DNA of 64,000 nt from Mycolicibacterium parafortuitum. Its GTDB lineage: Bacteria > Actinomycetota > Actinomycetes > Mycobacteriales > Mycobacteriaceae. The notes under the pieces were generated by a model. It saw only the letters and a program-made list of their open reading frames with translations, was not told the DNA's origin and searched no databases. Position numbers and translations under genes: made by a program. This document shows positions 41,486 through 50,031 of the stretch, in pieces (the first letter of the stretch is position 1; every line of letters starts with the position of its first letter). The stretch covers positions 1 to 64,000 of the forward strand of contig NZ_MVID01000006.1 of assembly GCF_002086815.1 (NCBI RefSeq), read 5' to 3'.

Positions 41486-42172
41486 TCACTCCTGCACGCG
41501 GCGGAGCGTGGGGTCCAGACGCTTCTGGAGTTCGGCGAACGAGGTTCCGTAGGTCGCGATCACCCGGATCCCGTCCTGGCCGACGGCGAACATCGCCAGT
41601 TCGGTGTACACCCGGCTGACACACGCCAGGCCCGTCAACGGATACGTGCACTGCGGCACCAGTTTCGGTGTGCCGTCCTTGGTGAACAGCGTCATCATGA
41701 CGAAGACGTCCTTGGCGCCGATCGCCAGGTCCATGGCCCCGCCGACGGCCGGGATCGCCCCCGGTGCACCGGTGTGCCAGTTGGCCAGGTCCCCGCGCTC
41801 GGAGACCTGGAACGCGCCGAGAACGCACACGTCGAGGTGCCCGCCGCGCATCATCGCGAACGAGTCGGCATGGTGGAAGTACGAGGCGCCGGGCAGCTCG
41901 GTGACCGGGATCTTGCCGGCGTTGATCAGATCCGGGTCGATCTCGTCGCCGACGGCCTCGGGGCCCATGCCCAGCATGCCGTTCTCGGTGTGCAGGACGA
42001 TCCCGCTGTCGGGGGCGAGGTAGTCCGAGACCTTCGTGGGCTGTCCGATGCCGAGGTTGACGAACGACCCGGGCGGGATGTCGGCGGCGACCGCCCTTGC
42101 CATCTCGTCGCGCCCGAGGGGTCCCCGGTCGACGTTCTCGACGGTCTCCGACACGGTGAGGGCGATGGTCAC
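41486..42172 (-). CDS. pcaJ: 3-oxoadipate CoA-transferase subunit B
   Basis: A 228-residue beta subunit of a class I CoA-transferase. It has MARAVAADIPPGSFVNLGIG, then the catalytic glutamate motif ENGMLGMGP, and GGAMDLAIGAKDVFVMM. With the A subunit it moves CoA from succinyl-CoA to 3-oxoadipate. The 4-bp overlap with the A-subunit gene and the pca neighbours support that substrate over acetoacetate. No PcaF thiolase follows; the next gene is the dehydroshikimate dehydratase. Confidence 0.9.
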   Translation of the reverse strand: MTIALTVSETVENVDRGPLGRDEMARAVAADIPPGSFVNLGIGQPTKVSDYLAPDSGIVLHTENGMLGMGPEAVGDEIDPDLINAGKIPVTELPGASYFHHADSFAMMRGGHLDVCVLGAFQVSERGDLANWHTGAPGAIPAVGGAMDLAIGAKDVFVMMTLFTKDGTPKLVPQCTYPLTGLACVSRVYTELAMFAVGQDGIRVIATYGTSFAELQKRLDPTLRRVQE

Positions 42173-42858
42173 GAAGCCTCCAATACCGGGGTGGTCGCCG
42201 CGGAGAGGTCCAGCACCCGGTCGACGTAGATGGACGGCGTCACCACCACTTCCGGGTCGATGTCGCCGGTCTCGACGACCGCGGACACCTCGACGATGGT
42301 CAGGTCGGCGGCCGTCGCCATGACCGGTCCGAAATTGCGTGCGGTCTTGCGGTAGACCAGGTTGCCCATCCGGTCGCTGCGATGGGCGCCGATCAGGGCC
42401 ACGTCGCCGCGGATCGGATACTCCAGGACGTAGTCGCGTCCGTCGATGGTGCGCGTCTCGCGCCCCTGGGCCAGGTCGGTGCCGAACCCGGTGGGACAGA
42501 AGAACGCGCCGATCCCGGCGCCCGCGGCCCGCATCCGTTCGGCGAGGTTGCCCTGCGGCACCACCTCGAGGTCGATCCGGCCCGCACGGTAGAGCTCGTC
42601 GAACACATGGGAATCGCTTTGTCGCGGAAACGAACAGATGATCCGGCGCACCCGCCCGGCGGCCAGCAGTGCGGCCAGACCGGTGTCGCCGTTGCCGGCG
42701 TTGTTGCTGACGATGGTCAGGTCGGTGGCGCCGTGGTCGATGAGCGCGTCGATCAGCACGGTGGGCATGCCGGCCATGCCGAAGCCGCCGACCAGGACGG
42801 TCGACCCGTCGGCGATGCCGGCCACCGCCTCCCGGGGGTCACCGGTGATGAGCGTCAT
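42169..42858 (-). CDS. pcaI: 3-oxoadipate CoA-transferase subunit A
   Basis: A 229-residue alpha subunit. The N-terminus DGSTVLVGGFGMAGMPTVLI, then VSNNAGNGDTGLAALLAAGRV and GAFFCPTGFGTDLAQG are typical of class I CoA-transferase A subunits. It pairs with the next gene (4-bp overlap) and overlaps the upstream pcaL by 4 bp (ATGA). The ATG at 42858 was chosen at that overlap; the longer open frame covers pcaL and is antisense-like. Confidence 0.9.
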   Translation of the reverse strand: MTLITGDPREAVAGIADGSTVLVGGFGMAGMPTVLIDALIDHGATDLTIVSNNAGNGDTGLAALLAAGRVRRIICSFPRQSDSHVFDELYRAGRIDLEVVPQGNLAERMRAAGAGIGAFFCPTGFGTDLAQGRETRTIDGRDYVLEYPIRGDVALIGAHRSDRMGNLVYRKTARNFGPVMATAADLTIVEVSAVVETGDIDPEVVVTPSIYVDRVLDLSAATTPVLEAS

Positions 42859-44036
42859 CGGGCACCGCCCGCGGCGTCGTCGTCGGACAGCACGTCGGCG
42901 GCGATGCGGAACGCGGAGTTGGCGTCGGGGACGCCGCAGTAGATCGCGGTCTGCATGATCAGCTCCTTGATCTCGTCGTCGGTCAGGCCGTTGCGGCGTG
43001 CGGCGCGCAGGTGCATCGCGAATTCCTCGTGGTGGCCCCGCGCGATCAGGGCGGTCAGCGTGATCATCGAGCGACTGCGGCGGTCCAGCCCGGGTCGCGT
43101 CCAGATGCCGCCCCAGGCGTACTCGGTGATCATGCGCTGGAAGTCCGCGGTCAGGTCGGTGGTGGCGGCGGTGGCGCGGTCGACGTGGGCGTCGCCGAGC
43201 ACCTCGCGACGCACAGCCATGCCGGCCCGGTAGACGTCGTCGACGGTGCCGGCGGCGGGAGCCGGCGACAGCCCGACGTTCTGCGCGATCAGTGCCGCGA
43301 CCCGGTCGGGCGCCTCGGCGGGCGCGAGGTGGGCGACACCGTCGAGCACCACGAGCTCGCCGTTCGATACCCCGGTCGCGATGCGCTGCAACGACTCCGG
43401 TGGGGTGGGCACGTCGTCGCGGCCCGCGACCGCGAGGACGGGGATGGCGATCTCGGTCAGTCGCCGCGCGACGTCGAATCCGGCCAGCGCCTCGCACGTC
43501 CACGCGTAGGACTGCGGATCGGTGCGGCTCAGGCTGTCCAGGAGCGCCGCCGCGACGCCGGGGTGGCGCTCGACGAAGCCGGGTGCGAACCAGCGCTGCG
43601 GGGCGGCGGCGACGATCGGGGCGATGCCGTCGGCGCGCACGGTGGCGGCGCGTTCGTGCCAGCCGTCCGGGGTGCCGATCACCGCGCCGGTGCACATCAG
43701 CGTCGCGGTGCTCATCCGGTGCGGCGCATCGAGGGCCACCTGCAGGCCGACGGCGCCACCGACGGAATCGCCTGCGTAGTGGAAAGTCTGGGCACCGAGC
43801 TGGTCCGCGAGCGCGAGGACCGCGGCGGCGAGGTCGGCGATGGTGAATGCCGCGGCGGGGGCGCTGCGGCCGTGGCCGGGCAGATCCCAGCCGACGAGGC
43901 GGGCGCGGGTGACGAGCCCGTCGGCGACCCCACCCCACAGGGTGGCCGCCGAGGTCCCCAGCGATGGGCCGAGCAGGATGAGCGGCCCGTCGACGGGCCC
44001 GCCGAAGTCGACGGCGGCCAGCGTGGGAACGGTCAC
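42855..44036 (-). CDS. pcaL: PcaL: 3-oxoadipate enol-lactonase / 4-carboxymuconolactone decarboxylase
   Basis: A 393-residue fusion. Residues ~1-255 form an alpha/beta hydrolase (PcaD): GWDLPGHGRS, the nucleophile in GDSVGG, Asp in AGRDDVPT and His in GVAHLAPAEAP. Residues ~265-385 form a CMD domain (PcaC): GIWTRPGLDRRSRSMITL, EFAMHLRAARRNGLT and MQTAIYCGVPDA. The two successive steps after PcaB are thus in one chain, as in Streptomyces and Rhodococcus PcaL. The GTG start at 44036 overlaps the pcaB stop by 4 bp. Confidence 0.92.
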   Translation of the reverse strand: MTVPTLAAVDFGGPVDGPLILLGPSLGTSAATLWGGVADGLVTRARLVGWDLPGHGRSAPAAAFTIADLAAAVLALADQLGAQTFHYAGDSVGGAVGLQVALDAPHRMSTATLMCTGAVIGTPDGWHERAATVRADGIAPIVAAAPQRWFAPGFVERHPGVAAALLDSLSRTDPQSYAWTCEALAGFDVARRLTEIAIPVLAVAGRDDVPTPPESLQRIATGVSNGELVVLDGVAHLAPAEAPDRVAALIAQNVGLSPAPAAGTVDDVYRAGMAVRREVLGDAHVDRATAATTDLTADFQRMITEYAWGGIWTRPGLDRRSRSMITLTALIARGHHEEFAMHLRAARRNGLTDDEIKELIMQTAIYCGVPDANSAFRIAADVLSDDDAAGGAR

Positions 44037-45247
44037 GAGGACTCCTCGAGGAAGTGGCGGGCCCGGCTCAGCGTCGCGTCGACGACGCGGTCCGCTGCTC
44101 CCGTGTAGTCGGAAAGTCCGGGCCGACCGGTCAATTCGGTCATCGTCTGCTGTTCGGAAAGCAGGCCGTCGGCGGCGGCAAGGTTCGCGGCGGCAAGGTT
44201 GGCGGCGGCACGGCCCTCGTCGAATCGCAGCCCGCAGACGAGGTCGGACGTGTGCGCGGCGGCGACGACGGTGCGCCGCGCCAGCGTCCGCAGCGTTGCC
44301 CATTCCGCGTGCCAGGCGCCGTCGGAACGTTCGTCGACGCTCGCGGCGGATGCGGCGTGCAGAGTGGCACCGAGTGGTCCCGCCGTGAGTGCCGCGCGCC
44401 GGATCAGCACGGCGCGTACGGGATTGTTCTTGTGCGGCATGGTCGACGATCCGCCTCCGCTGCCCTCGGCCAGCTCGCCGACTTCGGGGCGGCTGCCCGT
44501 CGTCACGTCGGCGGCGAGGTGTCCCCAGCTGTCGCAGCACGTCACCAGCGCATCGCCGATCCGGGTGATGGGCGACCGTGTGGTGTGCCACGGCAGCGCG
44601 GGCGCAAGCATCAGACGGTCGGCCAGCGCGTCGCCCAGGGCCAGCGCCGCGTCGATCGACCCGGCGAGTTCGGTGGTGGCGGCGAGCGTGCCCACCGCGC
44701 CGCCGACCTGGACGGGCAGCGACGTGCGCAGGCCGGCCAGCGGCTCGGCCGCGTCGAGCACGCCTGCGAGCCAGCGGGAGATCTTCGCGCCGAGTGTGCT
44801 CGGCAAAGCCGCCTGGGTCAGCGTGCGCGCCAATGCCGGTGCGTCACGGTGGGTTTCAATGAGCTCTGAAAGCGCGCGAACCTGCGCGGCGCACTCGACG
44901 CCGACCCTGATGAGCACGTCACGCACGCAGAGGATCACCGCCGTGTCCAGGACGTCCTGGCTGGTCAGTCCGCGGTGCAGCCACCGTGCCGTCTCCGCGT
45001 CCGCGCGGTCCCGAAGCACGGCGATCAGGGCGCTGACCGGGTTGCCGTCGACGTCGGCGCGCCGCGCGATCGTCTCGACGTCGCCGTCGGCGACGGACAG
45101 GTCCGCCCGGGCGTCGGCCGGGGCGATGCCGGCGTCGACCAGAGCGCCGAGCCAGGCCTGCTCGACGGCGACCATCGCGGCGAGGAACGCGCCGTCGCTC
45201 ATCAGGTCACCCGCGAGATGGTCCCCCGGCCAGAAGAGATCGGTCAC
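44033..45247 (-). CDS. pcaB: 3-carboxy-cis,cis-muconate cycloisomerase
   Basis: A 404-residue member of the fumarase/aspartase/adenylosuccinate lyase superfamily. The signature GGSSTMPHKNNPV is present; LTSQDVLDTAV and QAALPSTLGAKI are also typical of PcaB. It converts 3-carboxymuconate to 4-carboxymuconolactone. The GTG start at 45247 overlaps pcaG by 4 bp. The C-terminal part contains a 15-bp tandem duplication giving repeated AAANL. Length is slightly short for the family but complete. Confidence 0.92.
   Translation of the reverse strand: MTDLFWPGDHLAGDLMSDGAFLAAMVAVEQAWLGALVDAGIAPADARADLSVADGDVETIARRADVDGNPVSALIAVLRDRADAETARWLHRGLTSQDVLDTAVILCVRDVLIRVGVECAAQVRALSELIETHRDAPALARTLTQAALPSTLGAKISRWLAGVLDAAEPLAGLRTSLPVQVGGAVGTLAATTELAGSIDAALALGDALADRLMLAPALPWHTTRSPITRIGDALVTCCDSWGHLAADVTTGSRPEVGELAEGSGGGSSTMPHKNNPVRAVLIRRAALTAGPLGATLHAASAASVDERSDGAWHAEWATLRTLARRTVVAAAHTSDLVCGLRFDEGRAAANLAAANLAAADGLLSEQQTMTELTGRPGLSDYTGAADRVVDATLSRARHFLEESS
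44172..44201 (-). repeat. 15-bp tandem duplication inside pcaB
   Basis: GCGGCGGCAAGGTTC and GCGGCGGCAAGGTTG are adjacent copies, followed by a partial third. They are in frame and duplicate residues AAANL. Confidence 0.75.
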
Positions 45248-45813
45248 CGTGGCTGCCCGGGATAGCGCAGGAAGACGGTCTCGGGCGCGCCTGGCGCGTC
45301 CTGCAATTGGACGTCGAAGTGCAGGCCGGCACCATCGCGGGTCGCGATCAGGGTCTGGCGCCGTTCGGGTGGCAGCGAGGTCAGCAGCGCGTCGTCGGCC
45401 AGGTGGTCCCCCTGCATGTAGACGCGGGTGAACAGCCGGTTGAGCAGTCCGCGGGCGAACACGGTCATCAGGATGAACGGAGCCGCCCCGGGCCGGACCG
45501 GGCCGGGGATCACGGTGGAGAACGAGTACCGGCCGTCGTCGCCGGTGCTCGCCCGGCCCCATCCGGTGAAGGTGAAACCGTCCCGGTGCATTGACCCGGC
45601 GGAGGTGGGGACCGCACCGTCGGCGTCGGCCTGCCAGATCTCCAGCAGCGCATCGGGTACCGGGCGGCCGTCGCCCGCGGAGACGACGCCCGACAGTTGA
45701 ATGGCGTTCGGCGAAGCGGGAGGAACGAGTTCGTGGCACCGGTCGAACGGCAAGGCATAGCCGAAGAACGGGCCGACGGTCTGTCCCGGGGTCGCGGTCA
45801 GCAAGGAGCTCAT
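45244..45813 (-). CDS. pcaG: Protocatechuate 3,4-dioxygenase alpha subunit
   Basis: A 189-residue alpha subunit. It starts TPGQTVGPFFGYALPF and continues LEIWQADADG and FTGWGRASTGDDGRYSF, with the C-terminal TVFLRYPGQPR. As usual for the alpha chain it lacks the full iron-ligand set of the beta chain. It forms the (alpha-beta) heteromer with PcaH that cleaves protocatechuate between the hydroxyls. Its ATG overlaps the pcaH stop by 4 bp and its stop overlaps pcaB by 4 bp. Confidence 0.93.
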   Translation of the reverse strand: MSSLLTATPGQTVGPFFGYALPFDRCHELVPPASPNAIQLSGVVSAGDGRPVPDALLEIWQADADGAVPTSAGSMHRDGFTFTGWGRASTGDDGRYSFSTVIPGPVRPGAAPFILMTVFARGLLNRLFTRVYMQGDHLADDALLTSLPPERRQTLIATRDGAGLHFDVQLQDAPGAPETVFLRYPGQPR

Positions 45814-46616
45814 GCGTGCTCGCCTGTCAGGTCGGCATTCTCGGTCGGGGTGGGTGTCGCGCCGGTGAGCACGATGTCCCAGCGGTAACCCGTCGCCCAC
45901 TCGTGGGTGGTGACGTCGTGGTCGTAGGCGGCCACCAGCCGATCACGGGCCTTGCGGTCGGTGATGGCCTGATAGATCGGGTCCAGGCCGAACAGCGGAT
46001 CGTTCGGAAAGTACATCTGGGTGACCATCCGCTGCGTGAATTGTGTTCCGAACAGCGAGAAGTGGATGTGCGCCGGCCGCCAGGCATTTCGGTGGTTCTT
46101 CCACGGGTACGGTCCCGGCTTGATGGTGGTGAACCGGTAGGTGCCGTCGTCGTCGGTCAGGCAGCGGCCGACACCGGTGAAGTTGGGGTCGATCGCCGCC
46201 GGATGCTGGTCGCGCTTGTGGATGTAGCGCCCACCGGCATTGGCCTGCCAGATCTCGACGAGCTGGCGCCGCACGGGCCGGCCGTCGCCGTCGAGGACCC
46301 GGCCGGTCACCACCATCCGCTCACCGATCGGTTCACCCCCGTGCTGGATGGTGAGATCGGCTTCGAGCGGGTTGACATCGCGCTCCGAGAAGCACGGCGT
46401 CCACAGTTCGACGCCCTCGGGGTCCGCGTGGTGGAGATCCTTGGTGGGATGACGCAGCAGGCTGCTGCGGTACGGCGGGTAATCGAGCCGGGGCTGTGTC
46501 TCCTCGACCCCTGCGCGCTCGTAGTCGGTGGCGATAGCTGCCATCTCCGCGCTGATCGCCTGCTGGTCGGCGGTGGCGCTGTCGGAGTCGGTGACGGTCG
46601 GCATCAGGTTCTGCAC
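45810..46616 (-). CDS. pcaH: Protocatechuate 3,4-dioxygenase beta subunit
   Basis: A 268-residue catalytic subunit of the intradiol dioxygenase. The non-haem Fe(III) ligands are recognisable: Tyr in GGRYIHKRDQ, Tyr in GPYPWKN and the two His in RPAHIHFSLFG. LVEIWQANAGG precedes them. It opens the protocatechuate ring to 3-carboxy-cis,cis-muconate. The GTG start at 46616 has an excellent GAGGAG site 4 nt upstream; an ATG at 46604 is the alternative. It lies 9 bp after the MFS transporter gene. Confidence 0.94.
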   Translation of the reverse strand: MQNLMPTVTDSDSATADQQAISAEMAAIATDYERAGVEETQPRLDYPPYRSSLLRHPTKDLHHADPEGVELWTPCFSERDVNPLEADLTIQHGGEPIGERMVVTGRVLDGDGRPVRRQLVEIWQANAGGRYIHKRDQHPAAIDPNFTGVGRCLTDDDGTYRFTTIKPGPYPWKNHRNAWRPAHIHFSLFGTQFTQRMVTQMYFPNDPLFGLDPIYQAITDRKARDRLVAAYDHDVTTHEWATGYRWDIVLTGATPTPTENADLTGEHA

Positions 46617-46625
46617 GGTCGCTCC

Positions 46626-47969
46626 TCAGTGGTCGACGAGTTCCCGCGCGGAGCCGGGCGTCGTGCCCAGCAACGCGGTCGGGACGTCCTTGGTTTCCCT
46701 GGCCGTCAGCGCGGCACCGCTCGCGATCAGGCAGACGACCGCGGTGAACACGGTGATGACCACCCAGCCCCCCTCCTCTACCCCGCCGAGTGCCGTCACG
46801 ATCGCCGGCGCGAAGCCTGCGACGAGGAAGCCCAGCTGCGTGCCGATCGCCAACCCGGAGAACCGAACCCGGGTGGAGAACATCTCGCCGTAGAACGACG
46901 GCCACACCGCGTTGGCGGCGGCATAGCCAAACGAGAAGGTGGCGATCGCCAGCGCGAACATCAGCAGCGTGTTTCCACTGCTCATCGACAGGAGATAGAA
47001 CGGCATCAGCACCGCCGAGGACAGCGCACCGTAGATGAAGACCGGCTTACGGCCGACGCGATCGGCCAGCTTTCCGAAGAGCGGCTGCGTTCCCAGTGCC
47101 ACGATGTTCGCGACCACGACAAGCCACAGCGTCACGTCCGAGTCAAGCCCCATTTTCTTGCCGTAGGCGATCGCCAGGTTGGCGAACACCGTTGACACAG
47201 CGGCGATGAAGGCACAGAAGATCACCCGCAGGACGTCACGCCAGTGATTGCGCATCAGGGGTTTCAGCGGCATCCGGGCGATGGTGCCCTTGCTCTTGGC
47301 ATCCTCGAATTCGGGCGTCTCGTGCAGCCGACGGCGGATGAAGTAGGCGACCACGACCACGAACGCGCTCAGCCAGAACGGAACTCGCCAGCCCCAGGAG
47401 TACAGGTCGTCGTCCGGCAGTGCGACGATCGGGATGACGACGAGCGAGGCCAGGATCAGTCCGCCCTGGGTTCCGGTCAGCGTCCACGAGGTGAAGAACG
47501 CGCGCTGGTTGTCGGGCGAATGTTCCAACGTCAGCGAGCTGGCACCGGCCTGCTCGCCCGCGGCCGAGAAGCCTTGCAGCAGCCGGCATGTGACCAGCAG
47601 GATGGGTGCGAGGACCCCGGCCGTGTCGTAGGACGGCAGGCAACCGATCGCGAACGTCGAGACGCCCATGAGGACGAGGGTGAACATCAGCACGTTGCGG
47701 CGCCCGATGCGGTCACCGTAGTGGCCGATCACGAAGGCGCCCACGGGCCTGGCGATGTAGGCGACCCCGAGTGTGGCGAACGACTGCGCCAACGCGACCG
47801 TGTCGTTGCCCTCGGGGAAGAAGACCTTCGGGAAAACCAGCGCGGCGACGAACCCGAACACGAAGAAGTCGTAGTACTCGACGGCGCTGCCCATGAAGCT
47901 GGCCAGCGCGGCCTTCTTCGGCGTCCGTTCGGGTGCGCTGTCGGGCGGGTTGCTGTCGGTGAAGCTCAT
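46626..47969 (-). CDS. MFS transporter, shikimate/aromatic acid:H+ symporter type
   Basis: A 447-residue, 12-helix carrier of the metabolite:H+ symporter (MHS) subfamily. Signatures are ASFMGSAVEYYDFFVFGF in helix 1, GHYGDRIGRRN after helix 2 and FSAAGEQAGASSL in the middle; a second GKLADRVGRKP occurs after helix 8. ShiA and related aromatic-acid carriers share this form. The gene lies between the quinate/shikimate dehydrogenase and pcaH, so quinate, shikimate, dehydroshikimate or protocatechuate is the likely cargo. A GGAGGAA-type ribosome site precedes the ATG at 47969. Confidence 0.9.
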   Translation of the reverse strand: MSFTDSNPPDSAPERTPKKAALASFMGSAVEYYDFFVFGFVAALVFPKVFFPEGNDTVALAQSFATLGVAYIARPVGAFVIGHYGDRIGRRNVLMFTLVLMGVSTFAIGCLPSYDTAGVLAPILLVTCRLLQGFSAAGEQAGASSLTLEHSPDNQRAFFTSWTLTGTQGGLILASLVVIPIVALPDDDLYSWGWRVPFWLSAFVVVVAYFIRRRLHETPEFEDAKSKGTIARMPLKPLMRNHWRDVLRVIFCAFIAAVSTVFANLAIAYGKKMGLDSDVTLWLVVVANIVALGTQPLFGKLADRVGRKPVFIYGALSSAVLMPFYLLSMSSGNTLLMFALAIATFSFGYAAANAVWPSFYGEMFSTRVRFSGLAIGTQLGFLVAGFAPAIVTALGGVEEGGWVVITVFTAVVCLIASGAALTARETKDVPTALLGTTPGSARELVDH

Positions 47970-48010
47970 GGGTTCCTCCTACATTCCTCGTGAAGTCAGA
48001 CGGCTGCGAA

Positions 48011-48868
48011 TTACGTGGCAAGCGTTCGGAAATGGCGTGACATGCGGTCGGCATCCGGGGTGATTCCGGTGATCAACTCGAAGGCGATGGCCGCCTGGTG
48101 TACCGCCATGTGGCCGCCGTCGAGCGTCCGGCAACCGGCCCGGCGGGCGGCGGTGAGCAACTCGGTGTCCAAGGGCCGGTAGACGATGTCGGCCACCCAC
48201 AGGCCGGGATGCAGAAGACCGGCGTCGAACGGCAGCCCGGGGTGGTCGGCCATGCCGGTGGGCGTGCAGTGCACCACGCCGTCGCTGGACGGCAGCAGGA
48301 TCGAGAGCTTGTCGGACGGCGACACGTCGACGTGCGCGTCGCGGTGGCGCGCGGCGAGTTCGCCGGCCAGGGTGGTGGCGCGCTCGACGTCGACGTCGAC
48401 GATGGTCAGATGGGCGGTGCCCAGGTCGAGGAGCGCGTGCCCGACCGCTGCACCCGCGCCCCCGGCACCGAGCAGGACCACGTGAGAGGTGGCCGCACCG
48501 GGCAGGCCTTCGGCGAATCCCCGGGCGAAGCCGGGTGCGTCGGTGTTGTAACCGACGGTGCCGGTCGTCTGGAACACCACCGTGTTGACCGCCCCGAGTG
48601 CGGCGGCACCGTCGTCCAGCCGGTCGAGGTGCGGGATCACCGACCGCTTGCACGGATGGGTGATGTTGAGGGCGTCGAACCCGAGGGCGCGCGCCCAGGT
48701 GAGGATCTCCCCGATCCGGTCGGGAGTGAGTCCGGCCGCGTTCAGATCAATGGTGCGGTAGACGTAGTTGAGCCCGTGGGCCCGCGCCTCGGCCATGTGT
48801 AGTGCCGGGGTGAGCGACGGTCCGACGCCTTGTCCGACGAGACCGACCAGATACGGGCTGGATGTCAC
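48011..48868 (-). CDS. qsuD: Quinate/shikimate dehydrogenase (AroE family)
   Basis: A 285-residue AroE-fold enzyme. Catalytic Lys74 is in NITHPCK, with Asn95 and Asp110 also conserved, and the nucleotide loop GAGGAG is at 134-139. Two features set it apart from biosynthetic AroE. The substrate motif is Ser18-x-Thr20 (PSLTP) rather than Ser-x-Ser, and Asp158 follows the second strand (IVDVD), which favours NAD+. Both match catabolic quinate/shikimate dehydrogenase such as C. glutamicum QsuD. It is the first gene of the operon, just downstream of a promoter and 22-bp palindrome. The GTG at 48868 is the only good start. Confidence 0.85.
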   Translation of the reverse strand: MTSSPYLVGLVGQGVGPSLTPALHMAEARAHGLNYVYRTIDLNAAGLTPDRIGEILTWARALGFDALNITHPCKRSVIPHLDRLDDGAAALGAVNTVVFQTTGTVGYNTDAPGFARGFAEGLPGAATSHVVLLGAGGAGAAVGHALLDLGTAHLTIVDVDVERATTLAGELAARHRDAHVDVSPSDKLSILLPSSDGVVHCTPTGMADHPGLPFDAGLLHPGLWVADIVYRPLDTELLTAARRAGCRTLDGGHMAVHQAAIAFELITGITPDADRMSRHFRTLAT

Positions 48869-48888
48869 TGCTTCACCGTTTCTCCTTA

Positions 48889-48910
48889 ATGTACTAACTA
48901 GTACGTACAT
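48889..48910. promoter_or_regulatory. 22-bp imperfect palindrome, candidate TetR operator
   Basis: ATGTAC at 48889 and GTACAT at 48905 flank a TA-rich centre with ACTAGT. The site lies directly downstream of the -10 box, so binding would block the operon start. The TetR gene is immediately upstream on the same strand. Confidence 0.6.
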
Positions 48911-48912
48911 CC

Positions 48913-48942
48913 AGTAGAGCACTGTGGTCTGCGTCTCGTCAA
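48913..48942 (-). promoter_or_regulatory. Promoter of the quinate/protocatechuate operon
   Basis: On the minus strand TTGACG (48937-48942) and TCTACT (48913-48918) are separated by 18 bp. An AAGGAG ribosome site lies at 48882-48887, rather far (13 nt) from the GTG. Confidence 0.5.
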
Positions 48943-48968
48943 GGATTTGGTGTGAGCTGAGTCGCTCG

Positions 48969-49610
48969 TCAGCGCGCGGTGAGCCAGCCGACGACGATGT
49001 CGCCGATCATCCGCCGCAGGTGGGCGCGTTGCGCGGCCTCGGTGAAGTCCACGTCGAACAGGAACCCGAAGGTGTAGCGGTTCGCCACCTGGAACACGCA
49101 GTAGGAACTGATCAGCAGGTGCACGTCGAGCGCCTCGACGTCGGCACGGAACACCCCCTGCTCGTGGCCGCGGGTGAGAATCTCGTCGAGCAGCGACGTC
49201 GCGGGCCGAGCCAGGCTGCGCAGCGAGTCGAGGCGCCCGATGTACTCACCCCGGTGGATGTTCTCGATCGCCACCAGCCGAATGAAGGCCTGATGGTCGA
49301 GGTGATGGTCGAAGGTGAGCTCGGCGAGCTTGCGCATCGCGTCCACCGGATCGACGTGGTCGACCTGCAGCCGCTGCTCAGCCTCGCGGATCCCGCGGTA
49401 GGCGTTCTCCAGCACGGCCAGGTACAGGCCCTCTTTGCCGCCGAAGTAGTAATAGATCATGCGCTTGGTGGTGCGGGTTCGCTCGGCGATCTCGTCGACC
49501 CGCGCGCCGGAGTAGCCGGATTCCGCGAACACCTCGGTCGCGACGGCCAGAAGCTCGGCGCGGGTTCGTTCGGCATCACGCTGCAGTTCGGGGCGGGGCT
49601 CGCCGGTCAC
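48969..49610 (-). CDS. TetR-family regulator of the pca/qsu operon
   Basis: A 213-residue regulator. The HTH reads RAELLAVATEVFAESGYSGARVDEIAERT, then TTKRMIYYYFGGKEGLY. The rest is a helical ligand domain of the type seen in TetR regulators of aromatic pathways. It lies 100 bp upstream of the dehydrogenase on the same strand, and the gap contains the palindrome and promoter. It is the probable repressor of the operon with quinate, shikimate or protocatechuate as inducer, unproven. The GTG start is at 49610. Confidence 0.88.
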   Translation of the reverse strand: MTGEPRPELQRDAERTRAELLAVATEVFAESGYSGARVDEIAERTRTTKRMIYYYFGGKEGLYLAVLENAYRGIREAEQRLQVDHVDPVDAMRKLAELTFDHHLDHQAFIRLVAIENIHRGEYIGRLDSLRSLARPATSLLDEILTRGHEQGVFRADVEALDVHLLISSYCVFQVANRYTFGFLFDVDFTEAAQRAHLRRMIGDIVVGWLTAR

Positions 49611-50031
49611 GCCGCGAGCTTACTGGCGCCCCTGCCCGCGCCTTGCGCGGACATTCCCACGGCGAGCAACAGACGGTTCGTCGGCGCCATCCGACCACCC
49701 CAGGCTTCACCCGGTGGGCGCCTGAGCTGATCGCCACCGACGATGAACCGCGACGACTCGGCGCGCGGGCTTCGGGGAATGACACCGCTGGCGCTGCGCC
49801 ACGAATTCCCCTGTCATGCAACGCCAGACGCATCAAAAGTGCAATGATGCTGAATTTTCCTCTGTCGCAGTGCGATCCAAACGGCATCGCGCTGATCCCG
49901 CTCCGCTGCCCGTGAGCGCCCCGCAGCGTGGGGTACTCCGCGGCGCGGAAGACGGCAATCCTCCTGCGCCGAGGGCCGAAGTAGGTCAATCTGATACCCA
50001 ACCCCCGCGGGGTCCACGAATGGAGTAGTGA
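49611..50031. other. 421-bp intergenic region
   Basis: This is the only gene-free stretch over 300 bp. Short open frames exist on the plus strand (for example 49643-49915) but lack a ribosome site and family-like composition. There is an AT-richer block at 49,835-49,862. A GGAG at 50022-50025 serves the gene at 50032. No hairpin or tRNA was recognised. It probably holds the divergent promoters of tetR and the binding-protein gene. Confidence 0.6.

Noticed and set aside
42859..44591. Long minus-strand extensions ahead of pcaI and pcaL
   Set aside because: They overlap genes with clear motifs. The 4-bp overlap starts give proteins of family length.
49643..49915. 90-codon frame in the 421-bp gap
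   Set aside because: No ribosome site, no leaderless box and no recognisable pattern.
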